From Pseudomonas sp. B21-023 (GTDB lineage: Bacteria; Pseudomonadota; Gammaproteobacteria; Pseudomonadales; Pseudomonadaceae): a DNA stretch of 64,000 nt. How positions within the stretch are numbered: the stretch's first letter is position 1; each line of letters opens with the position of its first letter. Below are positions 9,554 to 17,539 of this stretch, piece after piece. Under the pieces are notes generated by a model. That model did no database searches. It saw only the letters and a program-made list of their open reading frames with translations, and was not told the origin of the DNA. The DNA is taken from contig NZ_CP087190.1 of assembly GCF_024749165.1 (NCBI RefSeq), forward strand, positions 4,809,501 through 4,873,500. Direction: 5' to 3'. Position numbers and translations under genes: made by a program.

Positions 9554-10005
9554 AGGATCAGGTCACGCAAATCATCGGGCATGGCGCCCGGTTGTTGAAT
9601 AGCTGCAAGGTCGGCTGCCGAAACCGCGTTCCAGGCATCCTCATCCCACAGCTGGAATTTGTTCAGCTGCCCCACCAGCATCGCCTTCTTGTCCAGCTTG
9701 GCGTACTCACGCAGGCGGGGCGGCACCAGGAAACGCCCACTGCCATCGAGCTCCAGGTCCACCGCATTGCCGATCAGCAAACGCTGCAGGCGACGGTTTT
9801 CCTCACGCAACGACGGCAAGGCGCGCAACTTGGCTTCTATCTGTTCCCACTCATCGAGGGGATAAACACACAAGCAGGGGTCAACGGCGTCGATGGTCAC
9901 GATCAATTGACCATTGCAACGCGAATCGAGCTCGTCACGGTACCGGCTCGGCATGGCGAGACGGCCCTTTGCATCGAGGCTGACGGCGTTGGCTCCGCGG
10001 AACAC
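9550..10005 (-). CDS. mraZ: MraZ, transcriptional regulator of the dcw cluster
   Basis: MraZ is a ring-forming DNA-binding protein with two SpoVT/AbrB-like domains. In E. coli it represses its own operon. The GTG at 10003-10005 gives the standard 151-residue protein beginning FRGANAVSLDAKGRLAMPSR. An ATG six codons upstream is open but would extend past the family start. The second copy of the motif, ELDGSGRFLVPPRLREYA, sits near residue 85. Three GTGGN boxes lie 43-67 bases upstream of the start, the expected position for autoregulation. Confidence 0.94.
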   Translation of the reverse strand: MFRGANAVSLDAKGRLAMPSRYRDELDSRCNGQLIVTIDAVDPCLCVYPLDEWEQIEAKLRALPSLREENRRLQRLLIGNAVDLELDGSGRFLVPPRLREYAKLDKKAMLVGQLNKFQLWDEDAWNAVSAADLAAIQQPGAMPDDLRDLIL

Positions 10006-10047
10006 GGCTGCGATTCCCCACAATGTTAGCTTTTTTGTGCCAGAAAA

Positions 10048-10072
10048 CCCACTTCATCCCACTTTCTGCCAC
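10048..10072 (-). promoter_or_regulatory. Putative MraZ operator, three 10-bp-spaced boxes
   Basis: On the minus strand three pentamers GTGGC, GTGGG and GTGGG occur exactly 10 bases apart (10068-10072, 10058-10062, 10048-10052). E. coli MraZ is known to bind TGGGN direct repeats separated by 5 bases, and the spacing here matches. A degenerate fourth unit, GTGTG, lies at 10078-10082. The boxes sit just downstream of the predicted transcription start, a position suited to repression. Confidence 0.72.
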
Positions 10073-10080
10073 TTGCGCAC

Positions 10081-10110
10081 ACTATAGGAATCCGCCCGCC
10101 ACACCGTCAA
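10081..10110 (-). promoter_or_regulatory. Putative sigma70 promoter of the mra/dcw cluster
   Basis: Reading the minus strand, TTGACG (10105-10110) and TATAGT (10081-10086) are separated by 18 bases, a good match to the housekeeping consensus. Transcription would begin near 10074, just ahead of the MraZ boxes and about 70 bases before the mraZ GTG. Confidence 0.6.
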
Positions 10111-10316
10111 GGCACGTTCATAAGGAAATCCCTTACAGGACGGCGATTTAGCGCAACAAAGGAAGGTGGAAGGATTACAAGAGGGAAAAACTGACGGAAA
10201 AAATCAAACACACTCAAGCGGATAGAGTGCGAAGTTAAAGTGATTTATTAAGAGTAAGATTTTTTCGGTATTACCAAGACACATCTGCTATCGATTCAAG
10301 CAGGAAGGGAAGAGGT
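10111..10316. other. AT-rich intergenic spacer between rnpB and the mra promoter
   Basis: This stretch is clearly richer in A and T than its surroundings. It holds no convincing open frame, repeat or RNA fold that I can see. Both flanking transcription units run on the minus strand, so it contains the unresolved 3' processing or termination region of rnpB and possible upstream activating DNA for the mra promoter. Confidence 0.5.
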
Positions 10317-10676
10317 GGAGAGTCGATCTGTAAGCCGGGTTTTGTCGAGGACAGTCATTCCTCTACGACGGCCATCACTGGACGCCTCTAGCAACCTACC
10401 CGGTTCCGACGCGGGCCACGCCGTATGGAACCCTATTTGGTCTTGCTCCGAGTGGGGTTTACCTAGCCACGGACTGTTGCCAGCCGTGCGGTGCGCTCTT
10501 ACCGCACCTTTTCACCCTTACCGGCACCGAAGTGCTTAGGCGGTTGTTTTCTGTGGCACTTTCCGTAGGCTCGCGCCTCCCAGGCGTTACCTGGCACTCT
10601 GCCCTATGGAGCCCGGACTTTCCTCCCCCGCCTTTTGCGGAACAAAAGTCGGCAGCGACTGTCCGATCGACTCTCC
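10317..10676 (-). ncRNA. rnpB: RNase P catalytic RNA (class A)
   Basis: The minus strand contains the class A RNase P RNA. It starts near GGAGAGTCGATCGGACAGTC, has the conserved GAGGAAAGTCCGGGCTCC core (P4 region) at about 10614-10631, the internal GGTAAGGGTGAAAAGGTGC region, and ends with the CGGCTTACAGATCGACTCTCC 3' half that pairs with the 5' end. It matures the 5' ends of tRNAs together with RnpA. The ends are inferred from the closing helix and may be off by a few bases. Confidence 0.95.
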
Positions 10677-10683
10677 GCCGCCA

Positions 10684-10712
10684 AGGTTACCGGTAGCCGC
10701 GCTCAAGAACAA
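10684..10712 (-). promoter_or_regulatory. Putative rnpB promoter
   Basis: On the minus strand TTGTTC (10707-10712) and TAACCT (10684-10689) are 17 bases apart, placing a start near 10676, the predicted 5' end of RNase P RNA. The -10 hexamer matches the consensus poorly, so support comes mainly from its position. Confidence 0.35.
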
Positions 10713-10741
10713 GCGGCGCGACTATTAATATCATTATGCCA

Positions 10742-11617
10742 CTAATGAGCTTTCTGCTTTTCCAGGGCCAACTGGTAGAGCAGGTTCTTGCGCACCCCGG
10801 TGATCTCGGCCGCCAGCGCCGCTGCCTTCTTCAGCGGTAGCTCGGCCAGCAGCAGATCCAGCACTCGCTGCGCCTCGGCGCTGATCGCCTGCTCGCCCTC
10901 CGGCGCGCTCCAACCGGCCACCAGCACCACACACTCGCCACGCTGCTGATTGCTGTCACCCTGTACGAATGCGCGCAACTCGGCCAACGGCAAGCCTTTG
11001 AGGGTTTCGAAGGTCTTGGTGATCTCGCGCGCCAGCAGCGCCGGACGCTCGCCACCGAACACCGCTTCCATGTCCTCCAGGCACTCGAGGATCCGGTGTG
11101 GCGCCTCGTAGAAGATCAGCGTGCGCGGCTCTTCCTTGACCTGCTCCAGACGCGCGCGGCGCCCGGCGGCCTTGGCCGGCAGGAAACCTTCGAAGATGAA
11201 GCGGTCCGACGGCAACCCCGCCGCCGACAGCGCGGCGATCAACGCACAGGCGCCCGGCACCGGCACCACCTGCACGCCCGCAGCACGCGCCTGGCGCACC
11301 AGGTGATAGCCCGGATCGGAAATCAGCGGCGTACCGGCATCGGACACCAGCGCCACATCGTCGCCGGCCAGCAGGCGGGTGATGAAGCGCCCGCCCTCGT
11401 CACGCTCGTTGTGCTCATGACAGGCTGCCAGTTGCGTATCGATGCCGAAATGCTGCAGCAGACGCACCGAGTGGCGGGTGTCCTCGGCAGCGATCAGACT
11501 GACATCCGCCAGCACCTTCAGTGCCCGGGCGCTCATGTCGTCGAGGTTGCCGATGGGCGTGGCAACGACGTAAAGCTTGCCCAACGTGGATTTCGAAACC
11601 CCTGCAACATCAGTCAC
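10742..11617 (-). CDS. rsmI: RsmI, 16S rRNA C1402 2'-O-methyltransferase
   Basis: RsmI methylates the ribose of C1402 in 16S rRNA, the same nucleotide RsmH modifies on the base. The tetrapyrrole-methylase fold is shown by LYVVATPIGNLDDMSARAL at the N-terminus, AAEDTRHSVRLL, the DAGTPLISDPG loop and FYEAPHR. The GTG at 11615-11617 is chosen because AGG lies eight bases upstream. A GTG three codons earlier sits almost on top of that ribosome site. Product is 291 residues. Confidence 0.94.
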   Translation of the reverse strand: MTDVAGVSKSTLGKLYVVATPIGNLDDMSARALKVLADVSLIAAEDTRHSVRLLQHFGIDTQLAACHEHNERDEGGRFITRLLAGDDVALVSDAGTPLISDPGYHLVRQARAAGVQVVPVPGACALIAALSAAGLPSDRFIFEGFLPAKAAGRRARLEQVKEEPRTLIFYEAPHRILECLEDMEAVFGGERPALLAREITKTFETLKGLPLAELRAFVQGDSNQQRGECVVLVAGWSAPEGEQAISAEAQRVLDLLLAELPLKKAAALAAEITGVRKNLLYQLALEKQKAH

Positions 11618-11805
11618 TGCGCACACCTGCTTTCCGGATCAAAGGTCGCCATTGTAGCCCGAGCACCGGTAACAGGGCGCAAAGAACTTCGCCCCAGGCA
11701 CACCTCGGGCAACCTATAGTGAAGGTTCAGTGTCGGCGAGATCGCGCCGTGCCCCCCGCTTGGGTACAATTGCCGGCCAACTTGATCGAGTAACAGGACC
11801 TTTAC

Positions 11806-13623
11806 ATGATCGCTTGTCTGCGGCTGCTCACAGCCCTCTGCCTCGCTGCCCTGCTGGCAGCCTGCGCCAGCTCGCCCTCATCCAGCCTGGGCGAACTGCC
11901 ACGCACCCCGGACGCCAGCATCGAGCAACTGCTCGAGAAGGCGGCCTCCAGCAAGTCCGCCGAGGATGCGGCCCTGCTGCGCTTGAGCGCTGCGGACCTG
12001 GCATACAAGCAGAAGGACTTCCCGCGCGCCGCGCGGATTCTCGAGCAGGTCCCGCTGGAGCCGCTCAAGCCCGCCCAGCAGGTGTTCGCCTCCACCCTGG
12101 CCGCCGAGCTCGCCATGAGCCGCAACCAGCCCAAGGCCGCCCTGACCGCCCTCGCCCACCCGAGCCTGCAGCGCGTCGGCGAACTGCCGACCGAGCAGCA
12201 GGCCCGCACCTACAGCGTTCATGCCGCAGCCCTCGAAGCCGACGGCCAGGCCCTGGCCGCCGCCCAGCAGCGCGTACTGCTGGCCCCCCTGCTCAGCGGC
12301 CAGGCCGCCAGCGCCAACAATGACGCGATCTGGGCCCTGGTCGCCTCGCTGCCCGCCGAACAGCTGCAGCAGCCGGCCGCCGACGAGACCCTGGCCGGCT
12401 GGACCAGCCTGGCCCTGGCCGTGAAGCGCGCCGGCACCCTGGAACAGCAACAGGCCGCCATCGACACCTGGCGCCAGCAGCATCCAGAACACCCGGCAGC
12501 CAAGCAATTGCCGACAGCCCTGGTCAAGCTCAAGGAGCTGGCCAGCCAGCCACTGACCAAGATCGCCCTGCTGCTGCCCCAGGAAGGCCCGCTGGCCGGT
12601 GTCGCCCGCGCCCTGCGTGACGGCTTCATGGCCGCTCACTTCCAGGCCCAGCAAGGTGGCCAGCCCGCCCCTGCAGTACAAGTGTTCGACAGCTCACGCA
12701 TTACCTCGCTCGACGACTTCTACCGCCAAGCCCAGGCTGCCGGCGTGCAACTGGTGGTCGGCCCGCTGGAAAAGCCGCTGGTCAAGAAGCTCGCCGCCTA
12801 CCCGCAACTGCCCATCACCACCCTGGCCCTGAACTACGCCGACGCTGGCCAGAAAGCGCCGCCACAACTGTTCCAGTTCGGCCTGGCCGCCGAAGATGAA
12901 GCTCGCGAAGTCGCGCGTCGCGCACGCGCCGACGGCATGGTCCGCGCCGTGGCCCTGGTTCCGAGCGGTGAATGGGGCGACCGCGTGCTCGCCGCCTTCC
13001 GCCAGGACTGGGAAGGCAATGGTGGCACCCTGATTACCGCGCAGCGCATCGCCCAGCCCGTCGCCCTCGCCCAGCAGATCGCTGATCTGTTCCAGCTGCG
13101 CCAGAGTGAAGGCCGCGCCAAGAGCCTGCAGAGCACCGTCGGCGGCACCATCGCCGCGCAACCTTCGCGCCGCCAGGACATCGACTTCATCTTCCTCGCC
13201 TCGACGCCGCAGCAAGCCCAGCAGATCAAACCCACGCTGAACTTCCAGTACGCCGGTGACGTGCCTGTCTACGCCACCTCCAACCTGTATAGCGCCAGCG
13301 GTGACGTGAACCAGTACAACGACATGAACGGCATCCGCTTCTGCGAAACGCCGTGGCTGCTGGACACCACCAACAGCCTGCGCCAACAAGTCGTGCAGCA
13401 GTGGCCTCAGGCCGCCGGCAGCCTCGGCCGCCTGTACGCCATGGGCGTCGACGCCTACAGCCTTGCACCGCGCCTGGGCCAACTCAAGGCGCTGCCGGAC
13501 AACCGCGTCGAAGGCCTGTCCGGCAGCCTGAGCATGAACCCCAGCCAGCGCATCGAGCGCCAGCTGCCATGGGCCGAATTCGCCGGCGGCCAGGTCAAGC
13601 GCCTGCCGGACACCCCTCGCTGA
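11806..13623 (+). CDS. lpoA: LpoA-like outer-membrane lipoprotein, PBP activator
   Basis: The 605-residue lipoprotein has a signal peptide ending in the lipobox LLAAC (Cys20). An alpha-helical TPR-like N-terminal half is followed by a C-terminal periplasmic-binding-like domain (from about residue 245, KIALLLPQEGPLAGVARALRDGF). This is the LppC/LpoA layout. E. coli LpoA activates PBP1A from the outer membrane, but whether the Pseudomonas protein does the same is inference. It diverges from rsmI and starts the yraN-diaA-dolP group, matching E. coli yraLMNOP order. Confidence 0.88.
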   Translation: MIACLRLLTALCLAALLAACASSPSSSLGELPRTPDASIEQLLEKAASSKSAEDAALLRLSAADLAYKQKDFPRAARILEQVPLEPLKPAQQVFASTLAAELAMSRNQPKAALTALAHPSLQRVGELPTEQQARTYSVHAAALEADGQALAAAQQRVLLAPLLSGQAASANNDAIWALVASLPAEQLQQPAADETLAGWTSLALAVKRAGTLEQQQAAIDTWRQQHPEHPAAKQLPTALVKLKELASQPLTKIALLLPQEGPLAGVARALRDGFMAAHFQAQQGGQPAPAVQVFDSSRITSLDDFYRQAQAAGVQLVVGPLEKPLVKKLAAYPQLPITTLALNYADAGQKAPPQLFQFGLAAEDEAREVARRARADGMVRAVALVPSGEWGDRVLAAFRQDWEGNGGTLITAQRIAQPVALAQQIADLFQLRQSEGRAKSLQSTVGGTIAAQPSRRQDIDFIFLASTPQQAQQIKPTLNFQYAGDVPVYATSNLYSASGDVNQYNDMNGIRFCETPWLLDTTNSLRQQVVQQWPQAAGSLGRLYAMGVDAYSLAPRLGQLKALPDNRVEGLSGSLSMNPSQRIERQLPWAEFAGGQVKRLPDTPR

Positions 13624-13994
13624 TGCCCGGCGCATCGCCCAGCCTTGCCGGCCAGGCAGCCGAAGATCACGCCCTTGAATACCTTCAAGGGCAAGGTCTG
13701 CGGCTGCTGGAGCGCAACTGGCGATGCAAGGGGGGCGAGCTCGATCTGGTCATGCTCGATGCCGATACAGTAGTATTCGTCGAAGTCCGCTACCGGTTGC
13801 ATGCGGAGTTCGGCGGAGCGCTCGCCAGTATCGATGGGCGCAAGCAGCAACGACTGGCGCTTGCCGCCAACCTCTTCCTGCAGCACGAACCCCGCTGGGC
13901 CACCCGCCCCTGCCGCTTCGACGTTATCGCCCTGCAGGGCCGGGGGCATGCGGGGCAACCGCTTCAATGGCTGAAAAATGCCTTCGAATGCTGA
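13623..13994 (+). CDS. yraN: YraN family protein (UPF0102), nuclease-like fold
   Basis: A 123-residue member of UPF0102. The motif RNWRCKGGELDLVMLDADTV followed by FVEVRYR shows the E-x-D...E-x-R pattern of Holliday-junction-resolvase-like and restriction-endonuclase-like folds, but no activity is established for the family. The ATG at 13623 overlaps the final base of the lpoA stop, so it is translationally coupled. It precedes diaA by about 90 bases. Confidence 0.9.
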   Translation: MPGASPSLAGQAAEDHALEYLQGQGLRLLERNWRCKGGELDLVMLDADTVVFVEVRYRLHAEFGGALASIDGRKQQRLALAANLFLQHEPRWATRPCRFDVIALQGRGHAGQPLQWLKNAFEC

Positions 13995-14081
13995 ACCCAA
14001 TTCGATTTTCTAGCTCTATGTTTCGCGGGCTGGTCACTGTTGCGCGTAGCAAAGGCCACCGCCCCTCTTAAGGTCACCCAG

Positions 14082-14675
14082 ATGGACATGCAATCCCGAA
14101 TTCGCCGGCTGTTCCAGGCCAGCATCGACACCAAGCAACAGGCAATGGACATCCTGGCACCCCACATCGAGCAGGCCAGCCTGGTCATGGTCAATGCCCT
14201 GCTCAACGACGGCAAGATGCTCGCGTGCGGCAACGGCGGCTCGGCCGGCGATGCCCAGCACTTCTCCTCGGAGTTGCTCAACCGCTTCGAGCGCGAGCGC
14301 CCGAGCCTGCCGGCCGTCGCCCTGACCACCGACAGCTCGACGCTTACCTCGATCGCCAACGACTACAGCTACAACGAAGTCTTCTCCAAGCAGATCCGCG
14401 CCCTGGGCCAGCCCGGCGATGTGCTGCTGGCGATCTCCACCAGCGGTAATTCGGCCAACGTGATCCAGGCGATCCAGGCCGCCCATGACCGCGAAATGAT
14501 TGTCGTCGCCCTGACCGGGCGCGATGGCGGCGGCATGGCCTCGCTGCTGCTGCCCGAGGACGTGGAGATCCGCGTCCCCGCCACGGTCACCGCGCGCATC
14601 CAGGAAGTCCACCTGCTGGCGATCCACTGTCTGTGCGACCTGATCGACAGCCAACTGTTCGGGAGTGAAGAATGA
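14082..14675 (+). CDS. diaA: SIS-domain protein, DiaA/GmhA family
   Basis: A 197-residue sugar-isomerase (SIS) domain protein with the phosphosugar-binding loop CGNGGSAGDAQHFSSEL and the ISTSGNSANVIQA motif. Pseudomonas homologues are usually labelled phosphoheptose isomerase GmhA. The neighbourhood (yraN before, dolP after) is that of E. coli diaA, which binds DnaA and times replication initiation. The sequence alone does not separate the two roles. The ATG at 14082 has AAGG about ten bases upstream. Its end overlaps the next start by 4 bases. Confidence 0.85.
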   Translation: MDMQSRIRRLFQASIDTKQQAMDILAPHIEQASLVMVNALLNDGKMLACGNGGSAGDAQHFSSELLNRFERERPSLPAVALTTDSSTLTSIANDYSYNEVFSKQIRALGQPGDVLLAISTSGNSANVIQAIQAAHDREMIVVALTGRDGGGMASLLLPEDVEIRVPATVTARIQEVHLLAIHCLCDLIDSQLFGSEE

Positions 14676-15250
14676 TCTCCAAGCGTATCGGCCTGATGGC
14701 TCTGACCCTGTGCCTCGGCGTATCGGGCTGCAGTTCCGTGCTCACCTCGGCGCGTAACTCGCCTATCGAGGATGACCGCGGCACCCGCACCATCGGCAGC
14801 AAGATCGATGACTCGCTGATCGAGACAAAGGTCTCGGTCAACATCGCCAAGGCCAACCCGGAGCTGGACAAGGGCTCGCACATCGTCGTCAGCAGCTACA
14901 ACGGTGTTGTGCTGCTTGCCGGCCAGACACCCCGCGCCGACCTCAAATCCCTCGCCGAACAGACCGCCGGCCAGGTTCAGCGAGTCAAGAAGGTGCACAA
15001 CGAGCTGCAGGTGATGCAGCCGTCATCGATCCTGGCGCGCAACAACGACGCCTGGCTGACCACCAAGATCAAGACCCAGATGCTGACCGACGAGAGCGTG
15101 CCCAGCTCGCGCATCAAGGTCATCACCGAAAATGGCATCGTCTACCTGCTCGGCCTGGTCAGGCAACAAGAGGCCAACGCCGCCACCAATGTGGTGCAGG
15201 GTGTGTCGGGCGTGCAGAAGATCGTCAAGCTGTTCGAATACATCGACTGA
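14672..15250 (+). CDS. dolP: DolP-like lipoprotein with two BON domains
   Basis: A 192-residue outer-membrane lipoprotein with lipobox VSGC (Cys20) and two tandem BON domains (about residues 45-113 and 123-192), each with the short hydrophobic pattern NGVVLLAGQTP or NGIVYLLGLV. E. coli DolP (YraP) helps maintain outer-membrane integrity and associates with BAM and with septal sites. The ATG overlaps the diaA stop, and a strong hairpin terminator follows directly. Confidence 0.9.
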   Translation: MISKRIGLMALTLCLGVSGCSSVLTSARNSPIEDDRGTRTIGSKIDDSLIETKVSVNIAKANPELDKGSHIVVSSYNGVVLLAGQTPRADLKSLAEQTAGQVQRVKKVHNELQVMQPSSILARNNDAWLTTKIKTQMLTDESVPSSRIKVITENGIVYLLGLVRQQEANAATNVVQGVSGVQKIVKLFEYID

Positions 15251-15259
15251 CAACCCCTC

Positions 15260-15286
15260 GGCGAGCGTCGGGACGCTCGCCTTTTT
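15260..15286 (+). terminator. Rho-independent terminator after dolP
   Basis: A perfect 9-bp GC-rich stem (15260-15268 with 15273-15281, loop CGGG) is followed by five T residues. It ends the lpoA-yraN-diaA-dolP unit 24 bases before the next start. Confidence 0.88.
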
Positions 15287-15309
15287 CACTCTGATCCAGG
15301 AAGTACCCC

Positions 15310-15528
15310 ATGAAGAAGTTTCTGCTGCCCGCCCTGCTGATCGGCACCTTCGCCACCCTGGCCGGCTGCTCCACCCCGAGCGTGATCACCCTCAACGATG
15401 GCCGCGAACTGCAGACCACCGACACGCCGCACTTCGACCGCAACTCCGGCTTCTACGAGTTCAAGCAACTGGACGGCAAGCCGACCCGCATCAACAAGGA
15501 CCAGGTGCAGAGCATCAAGGACCTGTAA
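15310..15528 (+). CDS. YgdI/YgdR family small lipoprotein
   Basis: A 72-residue lipoprotein with signal peptide and lipobox LAGC (Cys20), followed by a compact SH3-like DUF903 domain (VITLNDGRELQT...GFYEFKQLDGKPTRINKDQV). Function is unknown in the family. It stands alone between two terminators, so it is probably transcribed by itself or by read-through from dolP. Confidence 0.88.
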   Translation: MKKFLLPALLIGTFATLAGCSTPSVITLNDGRELQTTDTPHFDRNSGFYEFKQLDGKPTRINKDQVQSIKDL

Positions 15529-15542
15529 TTGCGGCAGCCATG

Positions 15543-15573
15543 AAAAAGGCGATCCCTGCGGATCGCCTTTTTT
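15543..15573. terminator. Bidirectional terminator between ygdR-like gene and sspB
   Basis: AAAAAGGCGATCC pairs with GGATCGCCTTTTTT around a CTGC loop. The A and T runs on both sides allow it to serve the plus-strand lipoprotein gene and the convergent sspA-sspB transcript. Confidence 0.88.
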
Positions 15574-15584
15574 GTCCCTGCCTG

Positions 15585-16004
15585 TTACTTCACGACTTTC
15601 AGGCTCGGACGACCACTGGGACGCGGCGGCTCGGGCGGACCATCGTCATCCGGCTCGACAACGTCGTCCTCAAGGTCATCCTCGTCCGCGAGTGGCGGCT
15701 CCAGCTCGAAGACCATACCCTGGCCATTCTCCCGGGCGTAGATCCCCAGGATGGCGCCGATGGGCACATACAGCGTGTGCGCCACACCACCGAAGCGTCC
15801 TTCGAAACTCACCGCCTCGTTGTCCATGTGCAGGCTGCGCACGGCACTGGGAGAGATGTTCAGGACGATCTGGCCATCGCTGGCGAAACCTTGGGGCACC
15901 TGAACGGCCGGGTACTCGGCGTTGACCAGCATATGGGGCGTGCAATCGTTGTCGACGATCCACTCGTACAGCGCGCGAACCAGATAGGGGCGACTGGAGT
16001 TCAT
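15585..16004 (-). CDS. sspB: SspB, ClpXP protease specificity adaptor
   Basis: SspB binds ssrA-tagged proteins and delivers them to ClpXP. The 139-residue protein begins MNSSRPYLVRALYEWIVDN, typical of the family, has the GVAHTLYVPIGAILGIYARENGQGM core, and ends in an acidic linker with a short basic hydrophobic tail (RPSLKVVK) that corresponds to the ClpX-binding tail. The ATG at 16002-16004 lies 13 bases past the sspA stop. Confidence 0.93.
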   Translation of the reverse strand: MNSSRPYLVRALYEWIVDNDCTPHMLVNAEYPAVQVPQGFASDGQIVLNISPSAVRSLHMDNEAVSFEGRFGGVAHTLYVPIGAILGIYARENGQGMVFELEPPLADEDDLEDDVVEPDDDGPPEPPRPSGRPSLKVVK

Positions 16005-16017
16005 CAACGGCTCCTCT

Positions 16018-16641
16018 TTAAACCTTGCGCATTTCACGTTCAGTAGCAGACAGGCTCGCCTGGAAAGGCTCGCGGGCGAACTGTCGCTCCATGTAATCCA
16101 GCAGCGGCTTGGCCTGCCGCGGCAATTCGATACCCATCACCGGCAAGCGCCAGAGTATGGGCAATAGACAGCAATCGACCAGACTCTGCTCCTCACTCAT
16201 GAAGCAGGCCATTTCAGCGAACAGCGGGGCCACGCCCGTCAGGCTCTCGCGCAACTCCTTGCGCGCCTGGGTACGTGCCGGCTCGCTGCTGCGCGGATCC
16301 AGCACGGTGTCGGCCAGGCTGCACCAGTCGCGCTGGATGCGGTGCATCAGCAGGCGACTGTTGCCGCGGGCCACCGGATAGACCGGCATCAGCGGCGGGT
16401 GCGGGTAACGCTCCTCGAGGTACTCCATCACCACGCTCGACTCGTACAGCGCCAGATCGCGATCGACCAGGGTCGGCAAGCTGCCGTAAGGGTTCACTTC
16501 GACCAGCTTGGGCGGCAGGCGGTTGGTGTCGACATCGATGATCTGCACCGTGACGCCTTTCTCCGCGAGCACCAGGCGTACCCGATGAGAGTAATGGTCA
16601 GCGGGGTCGGAATAGCAGGCTAACCTGTTGGTTGCGCCCAT
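16018..16641 (-). CDS. sspA: SspA, stringent starvation protein A
   Basis: SspA is a glutathione-transferase-like protein that binds RNA polymerase and alters gene expression in starvation. The 207-residue protein has the thioredoxin-like N-terminal half (RLACYSDPADHYSHRVRLVLAEKGV, then NPYGSLPTLVDRDLALYES) and the helical C-terminal half. The ATG at 16639-16641 is preceded by AGGAGG. It forms an operon with sspB. A strong hairpin separates it from the bc1 genes upstream. Confidence 0.93.
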   Translation of the reverse strand: MGATNRLACYSDPADHYSHRVRLVLAEKGVTVQIIDVDTNRLPPKLVEVNPYGSLPTLVDRDLALYESSVVMEYLEERYPHPPLMPVYPVARGNSRLLMHRIQRDWCSLADTVLDPRSSEPARTQARKELRESLTGVAPLFAEMACFMSEEQSLVDCCLLPILWRLPVMGIELPRQAKPLLDYMERQFAREPFQASLSATEREMRKV

Positions 16642-16685
16642 GTAGCGCCTCCTCGCACGGGATGCTTGTAAAAACTGCAAATGAA

Positions 16686-16735
16686 AACGCGCCCGGGGTG
16701 CCCCAGCGACATGACTGGGGCACCCCGGGCGCGTT
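16686..16735 (-). terminator. Very strong hairpin between petC and sspA
   Basis: Two perfectly complementary 21-base arms (16686-16706 and 16715-16735) close an 8-base loop. On the minus strand the arm is followed by TTTTC. This is probably the terminator of the petABC operon, though the T run is short for such a long stem. Confidence 0.75.
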
Positions 16736-16759
16736 CAACTACCAGAAACTACTGCGTGA

Positions 16760-17539
16760 TCAGTGCACGTCCTTCCAGTATTCGCGCTTGAGCAAGTAGG
16801 CGAACACGAAGAAGAAAGCCAGGTACAGCAACACGTAGGTACCGATGCGCTGGCTTTCCAGTTTGACCGGGTTGGCCGAATAGGCCAGGAAGGTCACCAG
16901 GTTCTTGACCTTCTCGTCGAACTGCTCAGCCGTCAGGGTACCGGATTTCTCCTCGACGGTCAGCTGGTCGCACGCTTCATGGGTCAATGGGCTGCCGGTC
17001 AGCGGGTCATATTGCTTCTTGCCGTCGACCACACTCTGCACCTGCTTGCAGCCAATCACCTGGTTGCCCTGCAGGCCAACCAGCACGTTAGGCATGCCGA
17101 CGTTGGGGAAGACCTTGTTGTTTACCCCGTATGGCCGCGACTTGTCTTCATAGAAACTGCGCAGGTAGGTGTACAACCAATCGTTGCCACGCACCCGGGC
17201 AACCAGGGTGAGGTCGGGCGGCGCAGCGCCGAACCAGGTCTTGGCATCATTGGGCTGCATGCCGATCTTCATGTGGTCGCCGATCTTGGCGCCAGTGAAC
17301 ACCAGGTTTTCGAGCATCAGCTCGTGGGGGATCCCCAGGTCGTCGGCGACACGCTCGTATCGCTGGAACTTGGCACTATGGCACCCCATGCAATAGTTGG
17401 CGAAGGTGCGTGCGCCATCCTGCATCGCGGCCTTGTCGGTCAGGTCGATATCGACCTTGTCCAGCTCCAGGCCGTGTTCGGCGGCGAACGAAAGGCCAGG
17501 CATCAATGCCAGCAAGCATACTGCAATAAACTTTTTCAT
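16760..17539 (-). CDS. petC: Cytochrome c1 of the bc1 complex
   Basis: The haem-containing subunit of ubiquinol:cytochrome c oxidoreductase. The 259-residue precursor has a signal peptide (MKKFIAVCLLALMPGLSFA), the haem c motif CMGCH near residue 50, a methionine-ligand region, and a C-terminal membrane anchor (IGTYVLLYLAFFFVFAYLLK). The ATG at 17537-17539 overlaps the petB stop, consistent with a petABC operon. Confidence 0.95.
   Translation of the reverse strand: MKKFIAVCLLALMPGLSFAAEHGLELDKVDIDLTDKAAMQDGARTFANYCMGCHSAKFQRYERVADDLGIPHELMLENLVFTGAKIGDHMKIGMQPNDAKTWFGAAPPDLTLVARVRGNDWLYTYLRSFYEDKSRPYGVNNKVFPNVGMPNVLVGLQGNQVIGCKQVQSVVDGKKQYDPLTGSPLTHEACDQLTVEEKSGTLTAEQFDEKVKNLVTFLAYSANPVKLESQRIGTYVLLYLAFFFVFAYLLKREYWKDVH

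Noticed and set aside
10315..10539. A short frame on the plus strand across the RNase P RNA region.
   Set aside because: The DNA encodes the highly conserved rnpB RNA on the other strand.
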